In this document: positions 16,615-25,000 of the stretch, in pieces | Layout of the letters: every line of letters begins with the position of its first letter | Numbering within the stretch: position 1 is the first letter of the stretch | Source of the DNA: CAUTYU01 sp963545205 | GTDB lineage: Bacteria; Desulfobacterota; Desulfovibrionia; Desulfovibrionales; Desulfomicrobiaceae | DNA length: 64,000 bases | Direction of reading: 5' to 3' | Assembly: GCA_963545205.1 (NCBI GenBank) | Contig: CAUUHW010000011.1 | Span: 10,979 to 74,978, forward strand | Translations under genes and position numbers: made by a program | Notes under the pieces: model-generated | Seen by the model: the letters and a program-made list of their open reading frames with translations, nothing else | Database searches by the model: none | What the model was told of the DNA's origin: nothing

Positions 16615-16694
16615 TGAAATAAAACGCATATGTTTTATTGGGATTAAAATCCACAAGGATTGATTGATGTCACATAAACAGACAGGAGGTTTTT

Positions 16695-17645
16695 ATGGTC
16701 AATCGTATTCGTTTCTTTTTTGTATGTCTTGTGTTGATGTTTGTCTTGCCCGGGGTTTGTCTTGCCGGCGACTATCCTTCCCGTAACCCAAAGATAATCG
16801 TACCTTTTGCTCCTGGGGGAGCAGTTGATTTTACCTGCCGTCTTATTGCTGATGTTGGACAACAGTATTTTGGAGGTAAAAAGCTTGTTGTTGAAAACAA
16901 GTCCGGAGGAGGAGCTGTTATCGGGCAAACATTTGTCGCCAAGTCAAAACCGGATGGGTATACAATCCTGGCCTATACTTCTTCTGTGGTAAACAATCCT
17001 ATCACCAAGAAGACAGTTTATACCCATACATCTTTTCAACCGGTTGTCATGTATTGTTTTGACCCTGAGGTGCTGGTTGTTCCATCAGGCTCTCCCTATA
17101 AGACGCTTGGTGATTTGCTGACAGCTGCCAGGAAAAAAGAATTATCTGTGGCGACTCCTGGTTTTTCCACTTCTCACCATGTTGCGGCTCTTGTTCTGGA
17201 AAAAAAAACCAGTGTTAAATTCAGCTTTATCCATAACGAAAGTGCGGCCATGCAGTTGCAACAGATCCTGGGAGGTCATGTTGATGCAGGCTTTATGTCT
17301 TCGGGTGAAGCCAGTGGATATATGAAAGATGGTTCATTGCGTGTGCTTGGTATTATGCAGGAAAATGCCCATCCTGAATTTTCCGGAGTTCCGACATTTC
17401 ATGCCGCTGGCGTGGACATGCTCTGGGGAACTTTTCGAGGACTGGCCGTGCCAAAGGATACTCCCAAAGAGATCGTCGCGTACCAGGCAGAGGCCTTTAA
17501 GAAAGTCACCGAAGATCCAAAGTTTCTTGAGAGCATGAAAAAAGCTGGTTATCCTGTTGTCTATCGGGGACCAGAAGAATTTGAAGGGTATGTAGATGGA
17601 ATTGCCAGGGTGATGCAGGAAATTTTGCCTACATTGAAGAAGTAA
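16695..17645 (+). CDS. tctC: Tripartite tricarboxylate transporter substrate-binding protein (TctC/BugT family), system 1
   Basis: A 316-residue periplasmic binding protein that captures a carboxylated ligand and delivers it to TctAB. It has a signal peptide (residues ~5-24, FVCLVLMFVLPGVCLAG) and Bug-family motifs: YPSRNPKIIVPFAPGGAVDFTCRL near the start, NKSGGGAVIGQTFVAKSKPDGYT near 75-95, and GVPTFHAAGVDMLWGTFRGLAVPKD near 235-260. Its ribosome binding site is a perfect AGGAGG. It is the first gene behind the sigma54 promoter, and a hairpin follows it before tctB, which would favour high expression of the binding protein. Confidence 0.93.
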   Translation: MVNRIRFFFVCLVLMFVLPGVCLAGDYPSRNPKIIVPFAPGGAVDFTCRLIADVGQQYFGGKKLVVENKSGGGAVIGQTFVAKSKPDGYTILAYTSSVVNNPITKKTVYTHTSFQPVVMYCFDPEVLVVPSGSPYKTLGDLLTAARKKELSVATPGFSTSHHVAALVLEKKTSVKFSFIHNESAAMQLQQILGGHVDAGFMSSGEASGYMKDGSLRVLGIMQENAHPEFSGVPTFHAAGVDMLWGTFRGLAVPKDTPKEIVAYQAEAFKKVTEDPKFLESMKKAGYPVVYRGPEEFEGYVDGIARVMQEILPTLKK

Positions 17646-17656
17646 GTTTTTAAAGG

Positions 17657-17678
17657 GGTGTCTGTGGACACCTTTTTT
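17657..17678 (+). terminator. Intra-operon hairpin/terminator between tctC and tctB
   Basis: GGTGTC-TGTG-GACACC followed by TTTTTT. A partial terminator here would lower downstream expression relative to the binding protein. Confidence 0.6.
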
Positions 17679-17696
17679 ATAGCCCGGAGGGGTCTT

Positions 17697-18137
17697 ATGT
17701 TACTAAGGCGTATAAATATGTGGCTTTCCGTAATATTCTTCATTCTGGGAGGAAGTGTCTGGTTTGTTGCAGTTGATTATGATGTTGTTCCTTCCCGTTT
17801 TCCAATCTTATTGGCTATCTGTTTTATTTTATGTTCTTTTTTCCTTCTTTTCAATGCCGTGTTGGAAAGTCGGACTGGCAAGGATTTAGCAGAGAAATTC
17901 AAATGGCAATCCTATGTTACTCCTTTTCTGATTGCCGCTGGTATGAGTCTTTACGCTGTTATTCTTGATTATTGTGGTTTTATTGTTTCTTCCTTTTTTC
18001 TCATGTGTTATTCCAGCTGGATATTAGGGTATCGGCGGACAAGTTTTATGTTCCTTGTCTGCTTTTTGTTTGTTTTGATCGTGTATGGAATTTTTCATTT
18101 GCTTCTTGGCGTACCATTTCCGGAAAGCATTTTTTAA
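17697..18137 (+). CDS. tctB: Tripartite tricarboxylate transporter small membrane protein TctB, system 1
   Basis: A 146-residue protein with four predicted membrane helices (WLSVIFFILGGSVWFVAV, PILLAICFILCSFFLLF, TPFLIAAGMSLYAVIL, FMFLVCFLFVLIVYGIF), the layout of TctB. The ATG at 17697 follows GGAGG; an upstream GTG in the same frame lies inside the hairpin and was not chosen. Confidence 0.82.
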   Translation: MLLRRINMWLSVIFFILGGSVWFVAVDYDVVPSRFPILLAICFILCSFFLLFNAVLESRTGKDLAEKFKWQSYVTPFLIAAGMSLYAVILDYCGFIVSSFFLMCYSSWILGYRRTSFMFLVCFLFVLIVYGIFHLLLGVPFPESIF

Positions 18138-18157
18138 AAAGGGGGAGCAAGAAAGTC

Positions 18158-19675
18158 ATGGAGCATATTTTTTCCTCTTTTGTCCATTTAACAGATCCGA
18201 TAATTTTTTCTTTTCTTCTTGGCGGTGTGGTTGTTGGTCTTCTAGTAGGGTCTATTCCTGGCCTTAATGACAGTATAACGCTTGCAGTTCTTATTCCGGT
18301 GACATTTGCTATGGAACCTGATTATGCCTTTCCATTGCTGGTTGGTGTTTACTGTTCTGCCTGCTATGGAGGTTCTATCCCCGCGATCTTGTTAAAAATT
18401 CCAGGAACAGCGTCTTCTGTTGTTACAACTCTGGATGGGTATGCCATGACCCAAAAGGGAGAGGCTGGGCAGGCCCTTGGTATTTCGACCACCAGTTCTG
18501 TATTCGGAGGTATTACCAGCTCCATTGTTCTTCTCTTTTTTGCTCCTGTTCTGGCGAGTTATGCATTGAAATTCGGGCCTCCTGAGTATTTTGCCCTGTC
18601 TTTGCTTGGTCTTTCCACTGTAGCTGGAATGTCTGGTGACAATATGCTCAAGAGTCTTATCGTGTGCCTTACGGGCTTGCTTATTGCCACGGTTGGTATC
18701 AGCCCTCTAACCGGTTTTCCCCGTTTTACCTTTGACTGCCCTCATCTTTTTGACGGTGTTCCTTTTATTCCCATGCTCATTGGTCTGTTTGGCGTAACCA
18801 GCGTCCTGGAACTTGCCGAATCAATTGGCGCAACACGTCTGGATGAAAAGGAAAAAAGCCGTTCAGGTGTCCCAAATATCAGCCGCATTCTTCCTTCATG
18901 GTCGATGGTCAGACGGTTGCTGCCCACATGGGGTATCAGTGCCGGGATCGGGAATATTCTTGGTATTATTCCTGGAGCAGGGATGCTGATGGCCATCTAT
19001 GTGGCCTATGACCAGGCTGTTCGTCGTAATAAAGACAAAAATTTCGGAGAAGGGGTGCCAGAAGGAGTGGCAGCCCCAGAAGCCGCGAACAACGCGGTGG
19101 TTGCCAGTTCCATGGTGCCTCTTCTTTCATTGGGAGTTCCTGGCAATTCTACCTCGGCCTTGTTTCTTGGAGCATTGCTTATTCAGGGGTTGCGGCCAGG
19201 CCCTTCACTTTTTCGTGATGCTCCTGATATCGCCTATCTGATTGTCGTCTGTTTTCTGGCTGCAAACCTGCTTATGGGGCCTCTTGGAATTTTGCTTGGC
19301 CGTACAATCTCAAGGCTGATTTTCAGACTGCCCCGGGCTCTGTTGGGGGGCGCTATCAGCGTACTCTGTTTGACAGGTTCTTTTGCCGTTGGAAACAGTG
19401 TTTTTAATGTCTGGGTCGCTATTGGCTTTGGTGTCCTGGGGTATATTTTTAATAAATGCAAGATGCCTCACTCCCCACTTATTCTGGCTGTTGTTCTTGG
19501 CAGTATGATGGAAAGAGGATTGTACCAGAGCCTGACTCTTTCACATGGTTCCCTTGCTATTTTTGTAGAGCGGCCAATAAGTTTTGTTCTAATTCTTGCT
19601 GCTCTTTTTTTTATTTTTTCACCTCTTGTCAAATCGTTTTATAAAAAACGCAAAATGCGTCAGAGGGAGCTATAA
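18158..19675 (+). CDS. tctA: Tripartite tricarboxylate transporter large permease TctA, system 1
   Basis: A 505-residue permease with about 12 helices and TctA signatures: GVVVGLLVGSIPGLNDSITLAVLIPVTF (residues ~20-47), YCSACYGGSIPAILLKIPGTASSVVTTLDG (~65-95) and the repeat-related GNILGIIPGAGMLMA and EAANNAVVASSMVPLLSLGVPGNSTSALFLGALL (~305-345). It uses an ion gradient to import the ligand delivered by TctC. The start ATG at 18158 has GGGGGAG upstream. Its TAA overlaps the next ATG (TAATG), so it is coupled to the MmgE/PrpD gene. Confidence 0.93.
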   Translation: MEHIFSSFVHLTDPIIFSFLLGGVVVGLLVGSIPGLNDSITLAVLIPVTFAMEPDYAFPLLVGVYCSACYGGSIPAILLKIPGTASSVVTTLDGYAMTQKGEAGQALGISTTSSVFGGITSSIVLLFFAPVLASYALKFGPPEYFALSLLGLSTVAGMSGDNMLKSLIVCLTGLLIATVGISPLTGFPRFTFDCPHLFDGVPFIPMLIGLFGVTSVLELAESIGATRLDEKEKSRSGVPNISRILPSWSMVRRLLPTWGISAGIGNILGIIPGAGMLMAIYVAYDQAVRRNKDKNFGEGVPEGVAAPEAANNAVVASSMVPLLSLGVPGNSTSALFLGALLIQGLRPGPSLFRDAPDIAYLIVVCFLAANLLMGPLGILLGRTISRLIFRLPRALLGGAISVLCLTGSFAVGNSVFNVWVAIGFGVLGYIFNKCKMPHSPLILAVVLGSMMERGLYQSLTLSHGSLAIFVERPISFVLILAALFFIFSPLVKSFYKKRKMRQREL

Positions 19676-21036
19676 TGAGTTCTCTTTCTTCGGCACTTGC
19701 TGCCTTTATTACCTCTTTACGGATTGAAGACATGTCTTCGCATGTTATTCATAAAGCAAAGTTGTGTTTGTTAGATTATCTTGCTGCGGCCTGGAATGCT
19801 CATGAACATGAGTTGGCAGATGCTTATACCCGTTATGCCTTTCAACTCGCAGGAGGTACAGGAAGAGCGCATGTTATTGGTGAGCAGAATTTGCTCCCCC
19901 CGATTTGGGCAGCTTTTGTCAACGCCGCCAAAGGGCATGTCACAGAAACCGATGACGGTCACAGACTTTCTATCATGCATATCGGAACGGTGGTATTTCC
20001 TGTTGTGCTGGCTCTGGCTGAAGACAAAAAACTGAGCGGAACAACCATGCTTGAGGCTGTTATTTGTGGCTACGACCTGGCCATCCGTGCTGGTCAATGT
20101 TTTGGCCCGGAACATTACGCGATTTTTCATACAACTGGTACTGCCGGAACATTTGGAGCCACTGCGGCGGCGGCAAAATGTCTGGGACTTTCCAGGCAGG
20201 AAACGCTGTGGGCCTTGGGACATGCAGGTACGCAGGCCACAGGACTCTGGCAATTCCTTCAGGACGGAGCCGTGCGTGCCAAGCCTTTCCATCCTGCGAA
20301 AGCCGCGCAAAATGGGATTCAAGCTGCCCAACTCGCGGCATCTGGTATTGAGGGAGCCTCACGTATTTTTGAGGGGGAAAAAGGGATATGTGCTTTTGCC
20401 GCTCAAGATCCAAGGTTTGATCTTCTGATTGAAGGTTTGGGCAAAAAATTTAGGATCGAGGAAGTGAATTTCAAGGCCTATCCGACCTGTGGTCAGACCC
20501 ATAGTGTACTGGACGCTGCAACAGCCATTTTACAGCGCGAAACAATCTCTGTTCAGGACATCAAACGTGTGGAGATATGTATCTATCAGCGCGCAATTGA
20601 TATCGCGGGTATCGCTCAACCTGAAAATCTGGAAGAAGCCAGATTTTCCAACCAATTTTGTCTGGCTTTTTTACTTGTTCACGGAGAACTGACCTTTGCC
20701 AATTTTCATGCGGATGCTGTTCATGACAAGATGGTACAGGAACTGTCCAAAAAGGTTGTATTGATATTTGATGAGAAAATGGAAGCAGGATTTCCTGCCA
20801 GTCGTCCTTGCAAAGTGGATATTCATCTTTTGGATGGGCGTGTTTTTTCACAGGAAAATCGTTTTCGACGGGGAGACCCTGAATCTCCCATGGATGTTGA
20901 GGACATGAGTCAGAAATTTGATCAACTGACCAGTTCTTTGCTCTTGGCAAGACAACGCCGAAATATAAAGCAATGGGTTCTTGACCTGCCTCATCGGACG
21001 AGCACGGAAGATTTTTTGTTTCATATTGAAAAATAA
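19675..21036 (+). CDS. MmgE/PrpD-family protein (putative epimerase/racemase of a succinyl-type substrate)
   Basis: A 453-residue MmgE/PrpD-superfamily enzyme. The family includes 2-methylcitrate dehydratase PrpD, cis-aconitate decarboxylase and iminodisuccinate epimerase. Family motifs include AKGHVTETDDGHR near residue 83, GTAGTFGATAAAAKCLGLS near 153-171, KPFHPAKAAQNGIQAAQLAASG near 200 and YPTCGQTHSVLDA near 270. The rest of a methylcitrate cycle (PrpB, PrpC) is absent, and the next gene is a fumarase/aspartase-superfamily lyase. That pairing matches the epimerase plus lyase logic known for iminodisuccinate and EDDS breakdown, so I favour an epimerase or racemase acting on a succinyl adduct. 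The exact substrate is unproven. Confidence 0.85.
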   Translation: MSSLSSALAAFITSLRIEDMSSHVIHKAKLCLLDYLAAAWNAHEHELADAYTRYAFQLAGGTGRAHVIGEQNLLPPIWAAFVNAAKGHVTETDDGHRLSIMHIGTVVFPVVLALAEDKKLSGTTMLEAVICGYDLAIRAGQCFGPEHYAIFHTTGTAGTFGATAAAAKCLGLSRQETLWALGHAGTQATGLWQFLQDGAVRAKPFHPAKAAQNGIQAAQLAASGIEGASRIFEGEKGICAFAAQDPRFDLLIEGLGKKFRIEEVNFKAYPTCGQTHSVLDAATAILQRETISVQDIKRVEICIYQRAIDIAGIAQPENLEEARFSNQFCLAFLLVHGELTFANFHADAVHDKMVQELSKKVVLIFDEKMEAGFPASRPCKVDIHLLDGRVFSQENRFRRGDPESPMDVEDMSQKFDQLTSSLLLARQRRNIKQWVLDLPHRTSTEDFLFHIEK

Positions 21037-21045
21037 GGGGGAAAT

Positions 21046-22428
21046 ATGGCTCATATTATTGATTCTGAATTTTATGGAAATAGCTGGTGTACTCCTGAAA
21101 TGCGCGCGGTATTTGATGATCGCAGGCGTTATCAGCGTTGGCTGGATATTGAAGTTGTTTTGGCAGAAGTGCAGTCCAAACTGGGCATTATCCCTGTTGA
21201 AGCCGCAGCTGAGATCAGGGAAAAAGCGATCGTGGAAGAACTTGATCTTGATTTTATAAAACAAGAACTGGAAAAAACAGGGCACTCTTTGGTGCCATTG
21301 CTCAAGGCTGTTCAAAAACGCTGCCAGAAGAATTGGGGAGAATTTATTCATTATGGCCCTACTACTCAGGATATTGAAGATACTGGTGGCGTGCTGGAAA
21401 TGAAAGAAGCCGCAAAACTGATTTTTCGAGATTTTGGGCAGCTGGAAAAAAAGGTTTTGGAACTTTCTTCCAGGTACTGCACTTTGCCTATGGCCGGACG
21501 CACACATAATCAGCAGGGCCTGCCGATTACTCTGGGGCTGAAATTTGCCAACTGGGCTGCTGAAATCCGTAGAGGTCTGGAACGGATGAAAGATATGCGA
21601 AAACGGGTTTTTATCGGCATGTTACATGGCGGAACAGGAACCATGGCGGGTTTGGGTGAGCAGGCTTATCCTGTTGCCGAAAATGTTATGAAGAGGTTGG
21701 GTCTTGACCTGCCTCCAACTGGATGGGGCAGTTCACGGGATACTGTAGCTGAATATCAAACTGTTTTGGGACTTGTCGCTGGAACAACAGGCCGGATCGC
21801 TAATGAGATTTTTCAACTCGCCCGAACAGAGATTGCTGAATTTCAGGAACCTCTGGGAGAACACTATGTTGGCAGCAGCACAATGCCGCATAAACGAAAT
21901 CCTGAGGTGACAGAATTTGTTGTTGCTATGACGAAGATTGTCATGAGTAATGTCCAGCTGGGGCTTCAATCCATGCTTGCTGAACATGAACGGGATACCC
22001 GTTGCTGGCGACTGGATTGGCATTCAATACCGGAAAGCAGCATGATGCTGCATAAGGCAATCAGCGCACTTGTTTTTGTTGTTTCAGGCCTGGATATTAA
22101 CGAACAGCGGATTACTGAAAATCTGGATATGTTGCACGGGATGCTTTTTTCTGAGGCTCTGATGTTCCGACTGGGGGAAAAAATCGGGAAACAGACAGCC
22201 CACCACGTTATTCGGGACACTATTCTTGCCGTTGATGGAACAAGCGGACAGACTTTTCGCGAGCTTGTTATGGCCAATAAAGAAATTGCAGGACATCTTT
22301 CGGCTGAAGAACTAAATGCGTTGATGGATTATTCTCAGCATATTGGTCAGTCTGAGCGTCAGGTTGCCCATGTTGCTGAAGTTGCTGAAAAAATGGGCAT
22401 GACAGACGAAGAGTTTATGCATTGTTAG
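21046..22428 (+). CDS. Fumarase/aspartase-superfamily lyase (adenylosuccinate-lyase-like), putative succinyl-adduct lyase
   Basis: A 460-residue enzyme of the superfamily that eliminates fumarate from succinyl compounds (PurB, ArgH, aspartase, fumarase C). The catalytic elements are visible: AGRTHNQQGLPIT near residue 150 (general-acid histidine region), the flexible signature loop GSSTMPHKRNPEV near 279-291 with its catalytic serine, and GPTTQDIEDT near 105. It is closest in style to PurB/3-carboxymuconate-cycloisomerase relatives, but lies in a transporter operon, not with purine genes. By context it would split a succinyl adduct to fumarate plus an amine or thiol; the downstream cysteine desulfidase suggests the other product is cysteine. 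Ten bases separate it from the MmgE/PrpD gene. Confidence 0.87.
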   Translation: MAHIIDSEFYGNSWCTPEMRAVFDDRRRYQRWLDIEVVLAEVQSKLGIIPVEAAAEIREKAIVEELDLDFIKQELEKTGHSLVPLLKAVQKRCQKNWGEFIHYGPTTQDIEDTGGVLEMKEAAKLIFRDFGQLEKKVLELSSRYCTLPMAGRTHNQQGLPITLGLKFANWAAEIRRGLERMKDMRKRVFIGMLHGGTGTMAGLGEQAYPVAENVMKRLGLDLPPTGWGSSRDTVAEYQTVLGLVAGTTGRIANEIFQLARTEIAEFQEPLGEHYVGSSTMPHKRNPEVTEFVVAMTKIVMSNVQLGLQSMLAEHERDTRCWRLDWHSIPESSMMLHKAISALVFVVSGLDINEQRITENLDMLHGMLFSEALMFRLGEKIGKQTAHHVIRDTILAVDGTSGQTFRELVMANKEIAGHLSAEELNALMDYSQHIGQSERQVAHVAEVAEKMGMTDEEFMHC

Positions 22429-22449
22429 GTCTGGCTGGGAGAATATCAG

Positions 22450-23733
22450 ATGGATTTATCTACGTTTTTATATAATGAGGTGAAACCGGCTGTAGGCTGC
22501 ACAGAACCCGTGGCTGTGGCTTTGGCCGCAGCCTATGCTGCAAGGGAATTTGACGGGGAGATCGCGGAAATCAATCTGGAGACTTCCCTGAATGTATACA
22601 AGAATGGGCGTGATGTTGGTATTCCCGGTACAGGTGGATTACGCGGAAATCGTATTGCGGCGGCTCTTGGCGCATTGGCAGGAGATGCGGGTAAGGGGTT
22701 GCTGGTGCTGGAGGGGGTGTTGTCCGGTGACATTGTAAGTAAAGCGAGCTCGTTGGTTGATCAGGGAAAGGTATGGGTTGCTGTTCGTGAAGAAGTACCA
22801 TCCATTTATGTTCAGGTGACCTTACGTAATGCTGTTTGTGAGGTGCGCTCCTGTATCCAGGGCAGGCATGATTTGCTGCATCAGATTATCAAAAATGGCG
22901 AAACAGTTTTCGAGCAGCCTGTTTGCTCTGCGCAAGAGGCAGGGGCACTGTCTGATTGTCTTGCTGAACTCAAAAGCTGTAATATTCAGACATTGTGGGA
23001 TCTGGCAGGTTCGATTGATGACGAAATGGCGGCCTATATGCTTGAGGGAGCAGACATGAATATGGCTGTTGCCCACCAGGGCCTGGCAGGAGTCTGGGGC
23101 TTGGGTGTTGGAATGACCCTGGAAGAGCATTTAGATCATCAGAATTTGCTCTCCACAGTGAAGAAGTTTGCTGGCGCAGCAGCAGACGTGCGGATGTCTG
23201 GAAAATCTGTTCCAGTTATGAGCAGTGCTGGAAGCGGCAATCATGGTATTACTGCGGTTGTGCCGGTAGTGGTGGTTGCTGAAAGAACTGGAGTTTCCCA
23301 CCGGAAGTTGGCGGAAGCCCTTGCTTTTAGTCATTTGGTGACAGGATATGTAAAAACATATACCGGCCGTTTAACTCCTATCTGCGGTTGTTCGGTAGCT
23401 GCTGGAGCCGGTGCCGCTGCAGGGCTGGTTCGGATTATGGGAGGAGATGCGGATACTGCTGAACATGCAGTGGCATCACTTATTGCCTCGCTTATGGGTA
23501 TGCTGTGTGATGGAGCCAAAGGTTCCTGCGGACTCAAAGTTTCTGCGGCCGCAGGAGAAGCTTATACTGCCGCTCTTATGGCTCTGGATAAACGCGGTGT
23601 TCAGCGAAATGAAGGTTTGGTGTCACCAGATCTGCACTTGACCTGTATGGCCCTTTCTGACTTATGCACTAGGGCCTTTGCCAATGTGGACAAAGTAATC
23701 GTGGATATTTTGCAATTGCGGCCTGAAAGTTAA
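22450..23733 (+). CDS. cyuA: L-cysteine desulfidase-family protein (CyuA/YhaM, UPF0597)
   Basis: A 427-residue protein of the Fe-S dependent L-cysteine desulfidase / serine-dehydratase-alpha-like family, which converts L-cysteine to pyruvate, ammonia and sulfide. The cluster-binding cysteines lie in the conserved contexts VKPAVGCTEPVAVALAAAY (Cys ~17), TPICGCSVAAGAGAAAG (~315) and MLCDGAKGSCGLKVSAAAG (~352). Also seen are SLNVYKNGRDVGIPGTGG (~50) and AGSGNHGITAVVPVV (~260). Members are cytoplasmic and oxygen sensitive, which suits an anaerobe. It ends the first catabolic unit. The 238 bases that follow hold no gene I can identify. Confidence 0.86.
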   Translation: MDLSTFLYNEVKPAVGCTEPVAVALAAAYAAREFDGEIAEINLETSLNVYKNGRDVGIPGTGGLRGNRIAAALGALAGDAGKGLLVLEGVLSGDIVSKASSLVDQGKVWVAVREEVPSIYVQVTLRNAVCEVRSCIQGRHDLLHQIIKNGETVFEQPVCSAQEAGALSDCLAELKSCNIQTLWDLAGSIDDEMAAYMLEGADMNMAVAHQGLAGVWGLGVGMTLEEHLDHQNLLSTVKKFAGAAADVRMSGKSVPVMSSAGSGNHGITAVVPVVVVAERTGVSHRKLAEALAFSHLVTGYVKTYTGRLTPICGCSVAAGAGAAAGLVRIMGGDADTAEHAVASLIASLMGMLCDGAKGSCGLKVSAAAGEAYTAALMALDKRGVQRNEGLVSPDLHLTCMALSDLCTRAFANVDKVIVDILQLRPES

Positions 23734-23971
23734 GTGATTCCAGTAAACCTTGTTACTAAAGATTGTGGAGTTGATGCAGTCCTCATACAAAAAGTCATCT
23801 TCATGTGGTTGTGTCATGGCTGTTGGGGCAGAAGTTGCAGCAATTTATATAGAGGAACTGCACTGCAAGCAGAACGAATGGCAATAGCCCATTACCGGGA
23901 GCATTGTTAGGTATAATTTGTAATGGGGCTACTCCGTTGATGTGTTAAAAATTTTAAAAAAGGAGTAAAAA

Positions 23972-24445
23972 ATGGAATGGAATGAAGAAGTTGTTGAAAG
24001 GGTACGTATGGCTATGCAAGATAGGGCAAGAAATATGGGGTGTATGTTTCGCAGTATTGTCCGACATAGCAATAGAGAAAATGCTATAAAAATTACACGT
24101 GATGCCATAACTGAATATGGCAATATTCGAGCGATGAGAGAATCTGAAAATATTACGCCTGATGATTGGGCAAATGAACATTATCAAATGATGGGGGGAG
24201 TTTTTAACAGTAAAATTATATCTAATGACAGATTTACAGAGATAAATATGCACTATTGCCCCTTACTTGAGGAGTGGAAACAAATGGATTTTTCAAAGGA
24301 AGACCAGGACCTTTTATGTGATCTTGCCATGGAATTAGACAGGAACAGGGCAAAACAACACGATATCCCATGTGACATAGTCGAGCGACTTGGCAAAGGA
24401 GATACATTTTGTCGGGTTGTGCTGTGGAAAAAAAAGAAAAAATGA
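23972..24445 (+). CDS. ATC-hydrolase-like protein (L-2-amino-thiazoline-4-carboxylate hydrolase family)
   Basis: A 157-residue soluble protein that I assign tentatively to the ATC hydrolase domain family. The supporting pattern is an N-terminal helical part (ENAIKITRDAITEYGNIRA), then HYCPLLEEWKQM with a conserved cysteine near residue 91, LLCDLAMELDRNRA near 112, and a C-terminal GDTFCRVVLW. ATC hydrolases open a thiazoline ring towards carbamoyl-cysteine, but most family members are uncharacterised. Its place between a cysteine desulfidase gene and a second Tct transporter fits sulfur amino acid use. Ribosome binding site AAAGGAG is present. The DNA from here to 27.5 kb is clearly more AT-rich than its surroundings. 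Confidence 0.55.
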   Translation: MEWNEEVVERVRMAMQDRARNMGCMFRSIVRHSNRENAIKITRDAITEYGNIRAMRESENITPDDWANEHYQMMGGVFNSKIISNDRFTEINMHYCPLLEEWKQMDFSKEDQDLLCDLAMELDRNRAKQHDIPCDIVERLGKGDTFCRVVLWKKKKK

Positions 24446-24504
24446 TAACAGGTTGTCCTGCGTTTTTATGCTAAAGATACGTTTTGGGAAAATAAGGATA
24501 CAAT

Positions 24505-24990
24505 GTGAAATATTCATCTGATTTCTATGTAAGTTTTATTCTGTTAGGCCTTTGTGCCCTTGGAGCATACGGAACGCTTACGAGCGATGCCTCAGTTGAT
24601 GGAGAAATGCTGGGCCCATTGGCTCTGTCATGGATTGCTATCGCGGGTGGAACCTTTTGCAGTTTCTTGTTGCTTATTCAAAGTATTTTTGCCACGGCGC
24701 ATTCCAATATACTGGGGAGTAAAAAGGTTATTGGTTGTATTCTTTTATTTTTTATCTTTTTTTGTATCTATCTTGGAGCTATGATTGTTTTGAAAAATAT
24801 TATCGATCAAATTTCTTTCATATCTATTCCATATGGAAAAGGTTTTTCGTTAAGCACTTTTTTCTTCCTATGTGCTGCTATGCGTATACTTGGAGAACAT
24901 CGTTGGAAGAAGATTGCGCTTATTTCATTTGGCGTTACTGGTGTACTTTTATTCTTATTTGGATATTATTTTGCAATTATGTTGCCATAG
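24505..24990 (+). CDS. TctB-like small membrane protein, system 2
   Basis: A 161-residue protein with four predicted helices (VSFILLGLCALGAYGTL, ALSWIAIAGGTFCSFLLL, IGCILLFFIFFCIYLGAM, IALISFGVTGVLLFLFGYYFAIM), the TctB layout, directly before a TctA gene. It starts with GTG at 24505 after AAGGA. Sequence identity to the first TctB is low, so this is not a recent tandem duplication. Confidence 0.72.
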   Translation: MKYSSDFYVSFILLGLCALGAYGTLTSDASVDGEMLGPLALSWIAIAGGTFCSFLLLIQSIFATAHSNILGSKKVIGCILLFFIFFCIYLGAMIVLKNIIDQISFISIPYGKGFSLSTFFFLCAAMRILGEHRWKKIALISFGVTGVLLFLFGYYFAIMLP

Positions 24991-25000
24991 GAGTAAAAAT

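Noticed and set aside
19675..21036. 2-methylcitrate dehydratase PrpD of a methylcitrate cycle
   Set aside because: No prpB or prpC nearby; an epimerase-like role explains the neighbours better.
21046..22428. Annotation as purine-pathway adenylosuccinate lyase
   Set aside because: The operon context (transporter, MmgE/PrpD, desulfidase, sigma54 control) does not fit a housekeeping purine gene.
23734..23971. Possible small gene between cyuA and the ATC-hydrolase-like gene
   Set aside because: A short frame ending in AERMAIAHYREHC exists but has no start site of quality and no recognisable family.
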